A stretch of DNA of 64,000 bases from positions 73,098,001-73,162,000 of the forward strand of contig CM060733.1 in the NCBI GenBank assembly GCA_030704615.1, given 5' to 3'. This DNA comes from Takakia lepidozioides (lineage: Eukaryota; Streptophyta; Takakiopsida; Takakiales; Takakiaceae). The notes beneath the pieces are model-generated. The model was given only the letters and a program-made list of their open reading frames with translations. It ran no database searches and had not been told where the DNA came from. The translations under genes were made by a program, and so were the position numbers. Positions 10,897 through 20,941 of this stretch are shown here, in pieces. Numbering within the stretch: the first letter of the stretch is position 1; every line of letters starts with the position of its first letter.

Positions 10897-12845
10897 GTGT
10901 CGGAAACGCCCAAATCCGTGGGAGGGCGAATAAACCTTCTGTCAGCAAGGGAGTGGGCCGTGGAGGAGACACACGAGCCCCAGTTTTTGCTTTACATTAG
11001 AGAAGTGAAAGGAGAAGGCGATGGGGAGCCGAGCCCAGATTGGATCAAGGGGATTTTGGAGAAATACCAGGATGTGATGCCAGAGGATTTACCAAGCGGC
11101 TTGCCACCGCGAAGAGGAGTTGACCACAAGATTGAGGTGATACCGGGATCGGAACCGCCTGCCAAGGCGCCCTACTGGTTGAGCCACAGAGAGTTGGTCG
11201 AGCTGAAGACTCAGCTCAAGGATCTAATGTCAAAGGGGTACATCCGGCCGAGTAAGTCACCTTACGGAGCCCCGGTGCTATTTGCAGACAAGAAGGATGG
11301 GACGCTGCGGATGTGTGTCGATTACAGGGCTCTGAATAAGGTGACTATCAAAAACCGGTACCCTTTGCCAATGATCGACGACCTCTTCGATCGGTTGGCA
11401 GGAGCAAAGTATTTCAGCCGGATCGACTTGCGCTCCGGCTATCACCAAATTCGGGTGGCGGAAGGAGATGAGGAGAAGACCGCGTGCAGGACAAGGTATG
11501 GTTCATATGAGTTCTTGGTGATGCCTTTTGGGCTCACCAATGCACCAACGACATTTAGCACGCTGATGAACAGCCTTTTCCAGGAGTGTTTGGATGACTT
11601 TGTGATCGTGTACATCGACGACATCTTGGTGTACTCGAAAACAAAGGAGGAGCACCTGAAGCACCTCAAAAGGGTGTTCCAAAAATTGCGGGAAGGGAAG
11701 CTGTATGCCAAAGCTTCAAAGTGCGAATTCGGGGTCACAAAAGTGGAGTTCCTGGGGCATGTGATTACACAGGATGGGATCAAAATGGATGACAGAAAGG
11801 TGAGGGCGATCTTGGACTGGGAGCCTCCGACTTCGGTCCCGGGAGTGCGATCCTTCCAAGGACTCACCTCCTATTACCGGAAGTATGTGAGAAATTTCGC
11901 CAAGATCGCGGGGCCGCTGTCGGACCTTCTGTGTAAATCCAAAGTCTGGGTATGGAACACATTTTGTGGCCAAGCTTTTGCTGAATTGAAGCAGCGGATG
12001 ACGGAAGCTCCAGTCTTGAAAATCCCGGAGTTCGATCGTCCGTTTGAGATTCATACAGATGCATCGGACTTCGCGATTGGGGGTGTACTTATGCAAGATG
12101 GACGTCCAGTGGCTTACGAAAGTAAGAAACTGAATGAAGTGGAGCGACGGTGGCCGACGCACGAAAAAGAGATGAAGGCGGTGGTGCATTGCCTTGACCT
12201 CTGGCGCCACTATGTTGAACCCAGTGAAGGTGTTCACGGACAATGTCACGGTGAAGTATTTTGCCACGCAGCCCAAGTTGTCCCCAAAACAACTTAGGTG
12301 GCAAGATACTTTGGCAGTGTTCGACGTGGATATCCAGTACAAACCGGGACGGGACAATGTGGTGGCTGATGCTTTAAGTAGAAAGCAGCAGCTCTTGTTG
12401 GTGTACAAGGGCGAGACGACGCTCCAAAAGAAGATCCGGAAGGCTTGCCAGAAGGATGAGCTGGCAAAGTCCGTGATGCAGGACTTGAGGATGGGGGTTA
12501 AATCGCAGTTCCACTTGCAAAATGGACTACTCCGGTATAAGCAAAAGCGTCTCTACGTGCCGAAGGGAGGGATCAGGGATAGTCTCTTGAGAGAATGCCA
12601 TGATAGCCCGCTTGCGGGCCACGGCGGAGCCAAGCGCACTGCGGCACTCTTGAAGAAAGAGTATTTCTGGCCCAAACTGAGGGAGGAGGCAGAGGAGTAT
12701 GTCAAGACATGCACCTCATGCCAACAAAACCGGAGCGAGTACAAAAAGCAAGCGGGGCTGTTACAACCCTTGCCGATTCCAGAGGGAACTTGGGAAAGCG
12801 TCTCGATGGATTTCATGACTGCTATGCCGCTGTCAAAAGGATTCG
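10897..12845 (+). pseudogene. Ty3/gypsy chromovirus-type pol, truncated at both ends
   Basis: The 466-residue frame (10897-12297) encodes reverse transcriptase ([19 protein letters not shown] and the Y-I-D-D active site) and RNase H (H-T-D-A-S-D). A one-base shift near 12215 moves the rest into a second frame (12194-12856) with the end of RNase H (A-D-A-L-S-R) and an integrase zinc domain (H-G-G-A-K-R-T...C-T-S-C). The integrase core stops just after its first catalytic Asp (S-M-D-F), where unrelated gypsy sequence starts at about 12847. No gag, protease or LTRs were seen. It resembles the chromovirus branch, but no chromodomain remains to prove it. Confidence 0.85.
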
Positions 12846-12846
12846 A

Positions 12847-13726
12847 TGCATTGTAATGCACCAGCAACTTTTCAGAGAGTGATAAGTGAATCATTCCATG
12901 AGTATCTGGATTATTTCATGCAAGTGTTCTTAGATGACTTCAGTGTGTACAACTCTAAGAATGAGCACTTGCAGAAGTTGGAATTATGTTTGGCCAGATG
13001 TAGGATGAGAGGTCTTGGGTTGAATCCAGAAAAATGTACTTTCTATGTGAATTCAGAGGTACTTCTGGGACACATTGTGTATAAGAGGGGACTGCTTGTG
13101 GATCCCAGAAAGACAGAGGCCATTAAAGCATCTCCACCACCAGGAAATGTTAAAAGTCTAAGGAGATTTCTTGGACAAACCAGTTACTACAGAAGGTTTG
13201 TCAGACGGTATGCACAGATGGCAGCACCTTTGAGCAAGCTTCTGAAGAAGGATGCAGTGTTTACATGGACAGCTGAATGTCAACAGGCTTTTGAGGAACT
13301 TACATTGTCAGTAACAACTACACCTGTGTTGATTAACCCTCACTGGCATGTAGTATTTCATGTACACTGTGATGCCTCAGGAGAAGCATTGGGAGCTGTG
13401 TTAGCCCAAAATATCACAGGAAACATAGATTCACCTGTGTACTATGCTAGCAGGTTATTGAACAGTGCTGAAAGGAACTATAGCACCACTGAAAGAGAAG
13501 CATTGGCAATGATTTATGCAGTCAAGAAATTCAGGCATTATCTACTGGGAAGGAAGTTTATGTTTTATGTGGATCATCAGGCTTTGATTTATCTGGTGAA
13601 CAAGCCTTTGATAAGTGGCAGGATAGCAAGATGGTTAATAATCTTGCACGAGTTTGAATTTGAAGTTATTTACAAGCCTGGCCGTTTGCATCTTGTGGCA
13701 GATCACTTGTCACGCCTATCAACAGG
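12847..13726 (+). pseudogene. Gypsy RT (C-terminal half) and RNase H, second lineage
   Basis: This starts abruptly inside reverse transcriptase at N-A-P-A-T-F-Q-R, just after where the M-P-F-G-L motif would be. It continues with F-L-D-D-F-S-V-Y (a variant of the F/Y-x-D-D active site), the connection domain, and RNase H with H-C-D-A-S-G, T-E-R-E-A-L-A and A-D-H-L-S-R. It differs clearly from the chromovirus upstream and looks like the Athila/Tat side of the gypsy tree. The frame is open for 312 codons. It ends at a CACTA terminus at 13727. The missing continuation, an integrase, matches the minus-strand integrase at 7.7-9.0 kb. Confidence 0.8.
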
Positions 13727-14290
13727 CACTACTACAGAAACCGGTTTTTCCAACACCACCCATAGTTCACACCTGGCACTTTGAACGGCTCTTCTTACAC
13801 CCATGTGAGACGAGGCAAGGTGTGATTTGGATCATTGTAGGAAAAGCCACATGGCGTTACAAATTTCACACTCGAATGACACCCATACGGTCAACATATG
13901 TTGACCAAGATAATTCATATGGGGCATTTGACATGAGTGTCAAATGAGTCATGGAGTGTGAGGTGAGTGTCAGATGTCCTACAGGAATTTGGGGCAACTA
14001 TATGGCGTGGCACATTGACCATCAAGGTGGATATGACTTGGCCCATTGACCATCCAGGTGGAAGATGGATGGATAAAATGACTTCCACCTCTATTCAACA
14101 TGTCCTGGACGACATAACACATAGACTTTTGTTTAGAGAATTTAAAAAGTTCAAAAAGGTTATTAGGGTTATGGGGACCAACAATCCAAAAAGATGCACT
14201 GCTCATGCAGCTGGCGACAATATCGGTATGAGAATGTCACACTATAATGAACAATGTAAAACAATTGCTTTGAGAAGCTATAGATAAAAC
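13727..14290 (+). mobile_element. CACTA element, other end
   Basis: CACTACTACAGAAACCGG starts at 13727, preceded by AGG (13724-13726). A subterminal copy of GGCTCTTCTTACAC lies at about 13787, as in the end at 8985. Both ends read rightwards, so they cannot bound one element in the present arrangement. The inner limit is not clear. Short frames here show no known domain. Confidence 0.55.
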
Positions 14291-14704
14291 TACCACATGT
14301 CGTCTCAGAGATTTGGGAGCCCGGCAATGTCAATCCCATTTCTGTCCAGTCAACCGTGACCCTTCACAATGAGACAATCTGAAGCTGAGCTGAGCACGGA
14401 TTTCAATCTCTACTAGTCCAACCGTACTAGAGAAATATCCAGTGATCCTCAGACAAGGTTTTCTTCACCACCTTACATAAATTGTTCCCAATGACTCAAT
14501 CCCTGTCCACATTGTTGCTAGATTCGAGAAGCTTGGACAAAGTGCCTTGCTCTTTGTGACTGCCTCCTTTTTTGAGACAACGGGGTTTTTTTTTGCTACG
14601 GGTGTCCTTCACTCACAACCGTCTTTTTTACATTGCGTCCGGGATATCAATGATCACCCCAGCCTGAATTTTGCCCCACCCTATCAAGCGCCAGTGCTTT
14701 TTAA
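14291..14704. other. No recognisable gene
   Basis: Nothing supported was found. The stretch is a mix of T-rich and ordinary sequence between the CACTA end and a PPR-like fragment. Confidence 0.4.
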
Positions 14705-15132
14705 CTAGTGCTTTTCAACTCGTCTACTGAGGGCCCCACTTTCTCCCCTTCGCTGGTACATGTCAAAATCACTCCAAGAGCCATAGTGTTGGAAAACTGC
14801 CTTCGCATCCTTGATGCTCCCACATTTGGCATACATGTCCACGAGGGCATTGTTCATAATCACATCAGGTAGAATTCCAGCTTTGACAATGAAGCCATGG
14901 ACCTCTTCCCTTTTTCCAGAGCTGCCAGGTTTGCCCTTGATGCTCCCACATTTGGCATACGAGGCATTTGGCATACCCTTGATGCTCCCCACATTTGGAT
15001 CGCATCTGTTACAATTCCAACTTTGGTGATGCATCCAAAGCTGCCAGACTTGCACACGCACTGCAAACGCGCAATCTCGTTCAGCCATAGTGTTGAACAC
15101 GCATCCTCGGTGCTCCCACATTTGCTATACAT
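14705..15132 (-). pseudogene. PPR gene fragment
   Basis: Minus-strand frames contain K-R-E-E-V-H-G-F-I-V-K-A-G-I, then N-A-L-V-D-M-Y-A-K-C-G-S-I-K-D-A, the hallmark of PLS-type pentatricopeptide repeat proteins (organellar RNA-binding). The fragment is under two repeats long and rearranged, with pieces of the C-G-S-I-K motif duplicated. It has no start and no DYW/E domain. It looks like a gene fragment carried or broken by transposons. A smaller PPR fragment lies at 33186-33257. Confidence 0.65.
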
Positions 15133-15141
15133 GTGTCCACC

Positions 15142-16852
15142 ACCAGCTAACTTGCAGAATTCAACATGGAAATTTAGGGCCGATTCTAATAAGAGGGAAA
15201 AACAGGGTGAAATGTGTTGAAGAAGGTGCCCTCATTGCCTGATTTTACCAATTGTGTCACTGCTGCTGCGGCTTCCAGTTGACCATCTACCCATGCAGGT
15301 TTCTTGTAGCTATTCTCCCACAAGGAATCATAGGCAATGTTGTGCTTGAAATGTGGCCCTCACTGATGAATCTGGACCCACACTCTATCCCTGCTCCTTC
15401 AGCTATCCATGCCTCTGCACAAATCATGCATACATCCTTGCCTTGTTGGTAGTAGCTGACAATAACAGCCTACATTTGTTCTAGGAAACACCCAACTCAA
15501 CTTCTCACACTAGTTCATATGCTCAATTACATCTGCTACTCTCTGTAATCCAACAGACATTCACCTTTTGCCACAATTGGGCCACCATTGATTAGGGTCA
15601 GAAAAGTATTCATGCCACAGCTTCATGACTGTTAGGGTTCACTGTCACAAATGAAAGTGTGTTTGTCAGAATTCTGCCCACCCCAACAGCTCAGTCACTC
15701 CCACCCATGTAAGGTACCATGCTGTATCAAGTATAAACCTTGGAAAAGTACATGCAATAGCAGAAACCAACTCTACACCATAGCACAACTGGCTTGGTAC
15801 CTCCCATGTGGAGCTTGCCTCCGCCTTCTACCATTTCGCCTCTGCCTTGCAGGTGCATTCAAGTTGGCAATGGCCAATTCAGCAATTCAAAGGCTCCATC
15901 CCACTTCACTGCTGTGCACATCCTGCAAGCATCGCGCTCCACGACACCACATCTTGTTTAGCCATGGTGTTGAACACTCCCTAAACTTGACCAAATCAGA
16001 AAAGTATTCATTCCACACCTTCTCCTCATCTCTTGTACCTGTTTCTGGATACTTTCCTGTTGTCACATTGGCAGTATCATGTCAAAGTCACTCCAATCTA
16101 TCAAAGATTCAGTCAACCAGCTAACTTGCATAATTCAACATGGAAATTTAGGGCCGATTGTGATAAGGGGGAAAACAGGCTGAAATGTGTTGAAGAAGGT
16201 GCCCTCATCGCCTGATTTTACCAATTGTGCCGCTGCTGCTGCGGCTTCCAGTTGACCATCTACTCATGCAGGTTTCTTGTACCAATCCTTCCACAAGGAA
16301 TCATAGGCAATGTTGTGCTTGAAATGTGGCCCTCACCGATGAATCTGGACCCACACTCTATCCCTGCTCCTTCAGCTATCCATGCCTCTCACAAATCATG
16401 CATACATCTTTGCCTTGCTGGTAGCAACTGACAATAACAGCCTACATTTGTTCAAGGAAACACCCAACTCAACTTCTCACACTAGTTCCTATGCTCAATT
16501 GCATCTGCTACTCTCTATAATCCAACATGCATTCACTTTTTTCCCACAATTGGGCCACCATTGATTAGGGTCAGAAAAGTATTCATGCCACAGCTTCATG
16601 ACTGTTTAGGGTTCACTCTCACAAATGAAAGTGTGTTTGTCAGAATTTTGCCCACCCCAACAGCTCAGTCACTCCCACCCATAGAAGGTACCATGCTGTA
16701 TCAAGTCTAAACCCTGGAAAAGTACATGCAATAGCAGAAACCAACTCTACACCATAGCACAACTGGCTTGGTACCTCCCATGTGGAGCTTGCCTCCGCCT
16801 TCTACCATTTCGCCTCTGCCTTGCAGGTGCATTCAAGTTGGCAATGGCCAAT
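15142..16852. repeat. Direct duplication of a 0.74-kb segment
   Basis: About 15142-15889 and 16117-16852 are the same sequence with scattered substitutions and small indels. Examples are CAGCTAACTTGCA at both starts and GGCAATGGCCAATTCA at both ends. They are separated by about 227 bp of unrelated sequence (15890-16116). There are no TG...CA ends or coding capacity to call them LTRs, so a simple segmental duplication is the safer reading. No gene is supported inside. Confidence 0.8.
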
Positions 16853-17112
16853 TCATCTGCCTCACTCAAAGGAACACAAACAGCAAGCTCAGTCATGATG
16901 TTATGAGGAATTTCAGGAGGCACCATGCCTACATAAATGTCTCCCTCACCCAGTGCCACTTCTGTAATATCGTGAATCACTCGTCGGGATCGAGGGTCCT
17001 TGTGAAGGACCACCTTCCAGTTCCCTCGTGAACTTTTTTCATCCGAGAAAAAAACTTGCTCCACCTGACTAGGGAATGTCCAGGGCTGCTCCATCCCAGG
17101 CAACATAAGCAG

Positions 17113-18271
17113 TTCGATGCATACTGCTTTGTGAAGGAGAACTCCACCTTTTCTTTCCGGAAGGAGGGATTGTTGGTTGACCCGAACTGCGACCCCATCG
17201 ATTACGACGTCCTGTTCAACAACGTTCCCACGGAACTTCTCCCTCATAGCCTCACTTCAACTGAACCCCTGCGGCATTCACGGACTCGGAGCCCTGCCTT
17301 CATTCAGACAATTATGGAGACATGCACTGACGTGGAGGGCACAGTGCTCGACCTCATCTGTGGGACAGGTATATAGAATCTTGTTGTATGCTATTCTGCA
17401 AATTCTCGTTATGCTTTCATTCGCAACATCTGAAGGGCCATGTCATAATGTGTGGATGGCATTGTAACAGGTGCCTCAATGTGGGCTGGGCGGTTTTCCG
17501 ACCGGCACCTCTTTGCCTACGAGGAGGACACAACCGTCTGGGGATCCCATCTGGAAGGGCTGCAACGGAATGTGAAGGCTCCCATCGAAGCCAAGGACTC
17601 CTCGGATTCGTCGGAGTCGGAGGAAGAGACAGTGGACATTGATGCCGAGGAGAACCCGCAATACGAGTGAGTGCAAACATTGTAAGTTTGCAAAGCCTTC
17701 TGGGTGATTTTTTGTCAAACGCATTTCCGGACTGTGGTTCTCATTGGTATCGTTGGTGATTGTTATGTGCAGGATTCCAGGATCCGGGTCGAAACATGTA
17801 GGGCCTACACTTCCTGCCAGGAAGAATGTCCCGTTCTTTGCGAGGGCCGACTTCATGACGAGCCCGGTGAAGGACTACTCCCTTCCTAGTTATGCAGCTA
17901 AACTTGCAAATACAGCGATTAGACTATGTGAGAATCCCAGTAAAGTAGAGCAGATTTTGGAGAGGGCTAGGGAGGACAGAAGGTTAAGGAAAGAGTTGGC
18001 AACAGCTGAGACAGGTAGACGGGTGCGAAAGTTCATATGTGATTCAGCGGATGAGAGCGATGCAGACAGGGAGGACGACGAGCCAACGGAGGTGAGATGG
18101 TCGGTTCCGCAAGGTGAAGATGGGATTTTGAAAGCCTGGCCAACGAGCAGTCCGCTGGAGATGAGAAAGGCAATGACGGGGTGGAGGCGGAGCAGGACAG
18201 TCAAGGACAGGACGACGATAGTGATGATTTTCAAGATTAATAGAATTTTAATGAACTCTCTGTACATTTAA
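17113..18271 (+). CDS. Methyltransferase-like protein, copy b (C-terminal three exons)
   Basis: This is the C-terminal part of the same family as the gene at 3.8 kb. Exons at 17113-17368, 17471-17666 and 17773-18271 join in frame across GT-AG introns. The first exon has D-A-Y-C-F-V-K, D-P-I-D-Y-D-V-L, R-S-P-A-F-I-Q-T and D-L-I-C-G-T-G. The second continues A-S-M-W-A-G-R and then F-A-Y-E-E-D, which fit motif I and the acidic motif II of SAM-dependent beta-class amino-methyltransferases. An acidic Ser/Glu tail follows, and the last exon is charged and unrecognised. Sequence left of 17113 is duplicated non-coding DNA, so the N-terminal exons with motif IV are missing. No stop or shift is seen inside these exons. 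A palindrome cluster starts about 105 bp after the stop codon. Confidence 0.5.
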
Positions 18272-18376
18272 ATTCTATTCCAAAGTATATAAAGGAAATT
18301 CTCCCCGTCCTTCATGTCCCCTCTCCCATTTGGTTCTCAACGACAACATCGTCCAAACCTGGTCCCTCCAGAAATC

Positions 18377-18610
18377 TGAAATGCGGCACCGCATTTCAAT
18401 GTCTGAACGTAAATGTGGCAACTGCAAAAACCTCATTTGGAAATGCGGCACCGCATTTCCAAATCGGGGCAAGAACAATTTTCCGTTTCATGGTTTGGAC
18501 ATCAGAAACTGTTCGGACAAACGGAAATGCGGTGCCGCATTTCCGTTTCCGACACGGCAGTTTTGCCGATTGCCAGCTCCTTCCATAGAGGTAAATGGAA
18601 ATGCGGAGGT
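18377..18610. repeat. Palindrome cluster, GGCACC/GGTGCC variant
   Basis: Three long dyads lie at 18377-18398, 18435-18464 and 18519-18548, and a half copy at about 18595. Arms are GGAAATGCGG and CCGCATTTCC, extended outward by ATTT/AAAT or AAAC/GTTT. The cores are GGCACC or GGTGCC, each one CpG transition away from GGCGCC. The pattern is the same as in the arrays at 1.8-3.7 and 34.9-35.5 kb. Confidence 0.85.
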
Positions 18611-18732
18611 CGAATATAATTCATCCATCACTGCTATTCATCCAACTACTTAAATGTTGTAAAATCTTAAGTACGTAGCCCATCGAACAACTGCAAAAAT
18701 AACCACATATTCACACTACAGAACTCTTATAA

Positions 18733-19375
18733 CTATTCAAACCTGTAAACAATTTGATGGGCCGGTAGAGTCCCCCTTGGCTGCTCGGTAATCTGCCAAC
18801 TTCGAGCAGGGCCGTCCTTCATCTCGCTCCAAAATAATTCCCTCCAATACTTTATGCGGAAATCGTCCACCCAATCTGACAGAGACCTTACAGATGGTGC
18901 TTCCTCCCGGGTTGGTAGCTGCAAGAAACCCTTTTGAATGAGCCACTCCAACTGCCGCTGAGCTTCCTCCTTTTGCTGCATCCGGAGCCACGAAATCAGA
19001 ATGGGTCTCACAAATGAATATACAAAACGTCATGATGTATTTGTGGCTGCTTACCTGGAACCACCATGTCATCTTGTCCAACCATAAGCCGAACATCACA
19101 TCTGTTGGCGCCTTCGGAAATTTGACATCTTTCCTGATCCCAGGGTTGGAATTCCATATCTTCAACCACGCAACCTTATCCGCAGCTGTAACCTCACTGG
19201 TGGCCAACATCTGCAACTTCTCTAATGTCATCTCGGGCTTCTGGTTGACGACCAATTTCTTGTAATGCGCGGTTATCTCCAAGAGTAACTCAGCACCCAA
19301 AGCTGGGTCACAGATAGATGAATACTTTGCAATTTTGGTATACCACTTCGTCCTATGCTTGCAATGGCCTTCCTA
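18733..19375 (-). pseudogene. ParB-companion family, C-terminal fragment
   Basis: Two exons read on the minus strand: about 19375-19055 (donor GTAAGC) and 18975-18733 (acceptor at 18978-18976, ending at a stop). They encode A-W-L-K-I-W-N-S-N-P and, after the intron, W-R-E-L-F-W. The same order and the same intron position occur in the gene at 46.6-50.1 kb (R-W-L-E-I-W-N-S-D-P, intron, W-R-R-E-L-W). The upstream part, which in that gene holds the DGNHR motif, is lost where gypsy integrase sequence begins near 19395. It is convergent with the methyltransferase-like copy b. Confidence 0.5.
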
Positions 19376-19394
19376 ATTAGCTCACTGGTTTCCG

Positions 19395-20815
19395 TCATTG
19401 CGGGCAAGTGCGCATGGCTTACACTATGATAGGTGGCAGATTGTATAAGCTAGGACCTGATGGAGTTCTTAAACGATGCTTGTACCACCATGAAGTAAAT
19501 AAAGTTCTGGAAGAAGTTCATAAAGGAGTGGCTGGAGGTCATTTTGGAGAGGAGACTACTAGCAGAAAAATATTACTTGCAGGTTACTGGTGGCCTACTC
19601 TGTTCAAAGATGTGCACAAGTATTGCAAGAGTTGTGATGAATGTTAGAGGCTAGGACCTTTGCAAAGATCTGGAAAGATGGCTTTGCATCCTACGATGCC
19701 TACTGAGCCATTTCAGAAATGGGGACTAGACTTTGTTGGACCAATAAACCCACCAGCCAGAAATACACAGAACAAGTATATAATCACAGCCACTGATTAT
19801 ACTACAAAGTGGGTGGAAGCTAAAGCTCTGAGGGACAACACAGCTAAGTCTACAGCAAGGTTTCCGTATGAGAACATACTTACAAGATTTGGCTGTCGAA
19901 TTTATCAGTGACCAGGGAAGTCACTTCATCAATGAGACCATAGAACTATTGACTAAATAGTTCATGATTGTGCACAGAAAGAGTACAACCTATTACCCAC
20001 AGGGTAATGGGCAGACAGAGGCCACCAACAAAATACTATGTACTATTTTGGCTAAGATAATCAATGCAAATAGAACGGATTGGGATACAAAACTGCTGAT
20101 AGCTTTGTGGTCTTACAGGACTTCATATAAAGTCACTACCAAGTATACACCATTCCAATTAGTTTATGGTATGGAAGCTTTACTACCAGTGGAATTCTTA
20201 TTACCTACCATGAGAAGTGAATGGGGAAGGAGAATGGATTTGGAAGATTCAATTAAAGTCAGGAAACATGAATTATATCATGTGGAAGAAGTACGTGTTG
20301 ATGCAGCGGATAACATGACCAGAATTCAGATGAAGAGGAAGGATCAATTTGATGAAGATAAACTGAAAACTTTTAAGACGGGTGATTTGGTTCTGTGGTT
20401 GCAGAAGAAGGGAAAGATTAAAGCTTCTAAGCTTAAGTCACCATGGAAAAGACCTTATGTCATACAGAAGATGTATGATAACAACACAGCCATGTTACAA
20501 ACCATTAACAAAGAGATGCTGGGAAGAGTCAATGCCAATAAGTTGAAGGGATACAGTTGTATCCATGACAAACCATTGCAGCATGATTTGCATATTGAAA
20601 CACAGAAACCGTCACGGGCTGCACCGGTGATATCAATGGAGCATGAAGCGCTTGTCGTAAAGCCGAATGTGTATGGCCTGAGCGGAGAACACGGGTGTTC
20701 ACATTGTTATCACAGCCCATCACAACATCACACAGCCTATTACAGCCCAACACAACCTATGCGGGTTGCACAGTCCATAGGGTCAGTGACAGGTGGACGC
20801 GGGTTAACATCATAA
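19395..20815 (+). pseudogene. Ty3/gypsy integrase, with stops
   Basis: A sibling of the minus-strand integrase at 7.7-9.0 kb. It keeps the zinc domain, the W-G-L-D-F-V-G-P core and the C-terminal domain. It is broken by TAG codons at 19645-19647 and 19958-19960, both where the sibling has CAG, and by a small deletion near 19895 that removes residues before the second catalytic Asp region. RT and RNase H are absent to the left: the element is 5'-truncated at about 19395. Confidence 0.85.
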
Positions 20816-20941
20816 AAGTGGCCAGTAAGTGTAAGGTCAGCTTGGGAGTCAAACTCGGAGAAAAAGCCACGCAGATAGAGGGCAACAGCAGAGTGTCGGA
20901 GTTCAAACACGTGGCATAAGGGGCAAAGCACTCCGCTTTGC

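Noticed and set aside
8985-13730. A single intact CACTA element between 8985 and 13727
   Set aside because: Both termini read rightwards, and a chromovirus and a gypsy RT/RNase H lie between them.
16747-17247. 166-codon minus-strand ORF
   Set aside because: It overlaps the 0.74-kb duplicated non-coding segment and the antisense of a methyltransferase-like exon. The short unique middle (about 16853-17090) reads like protein but matches nothing.
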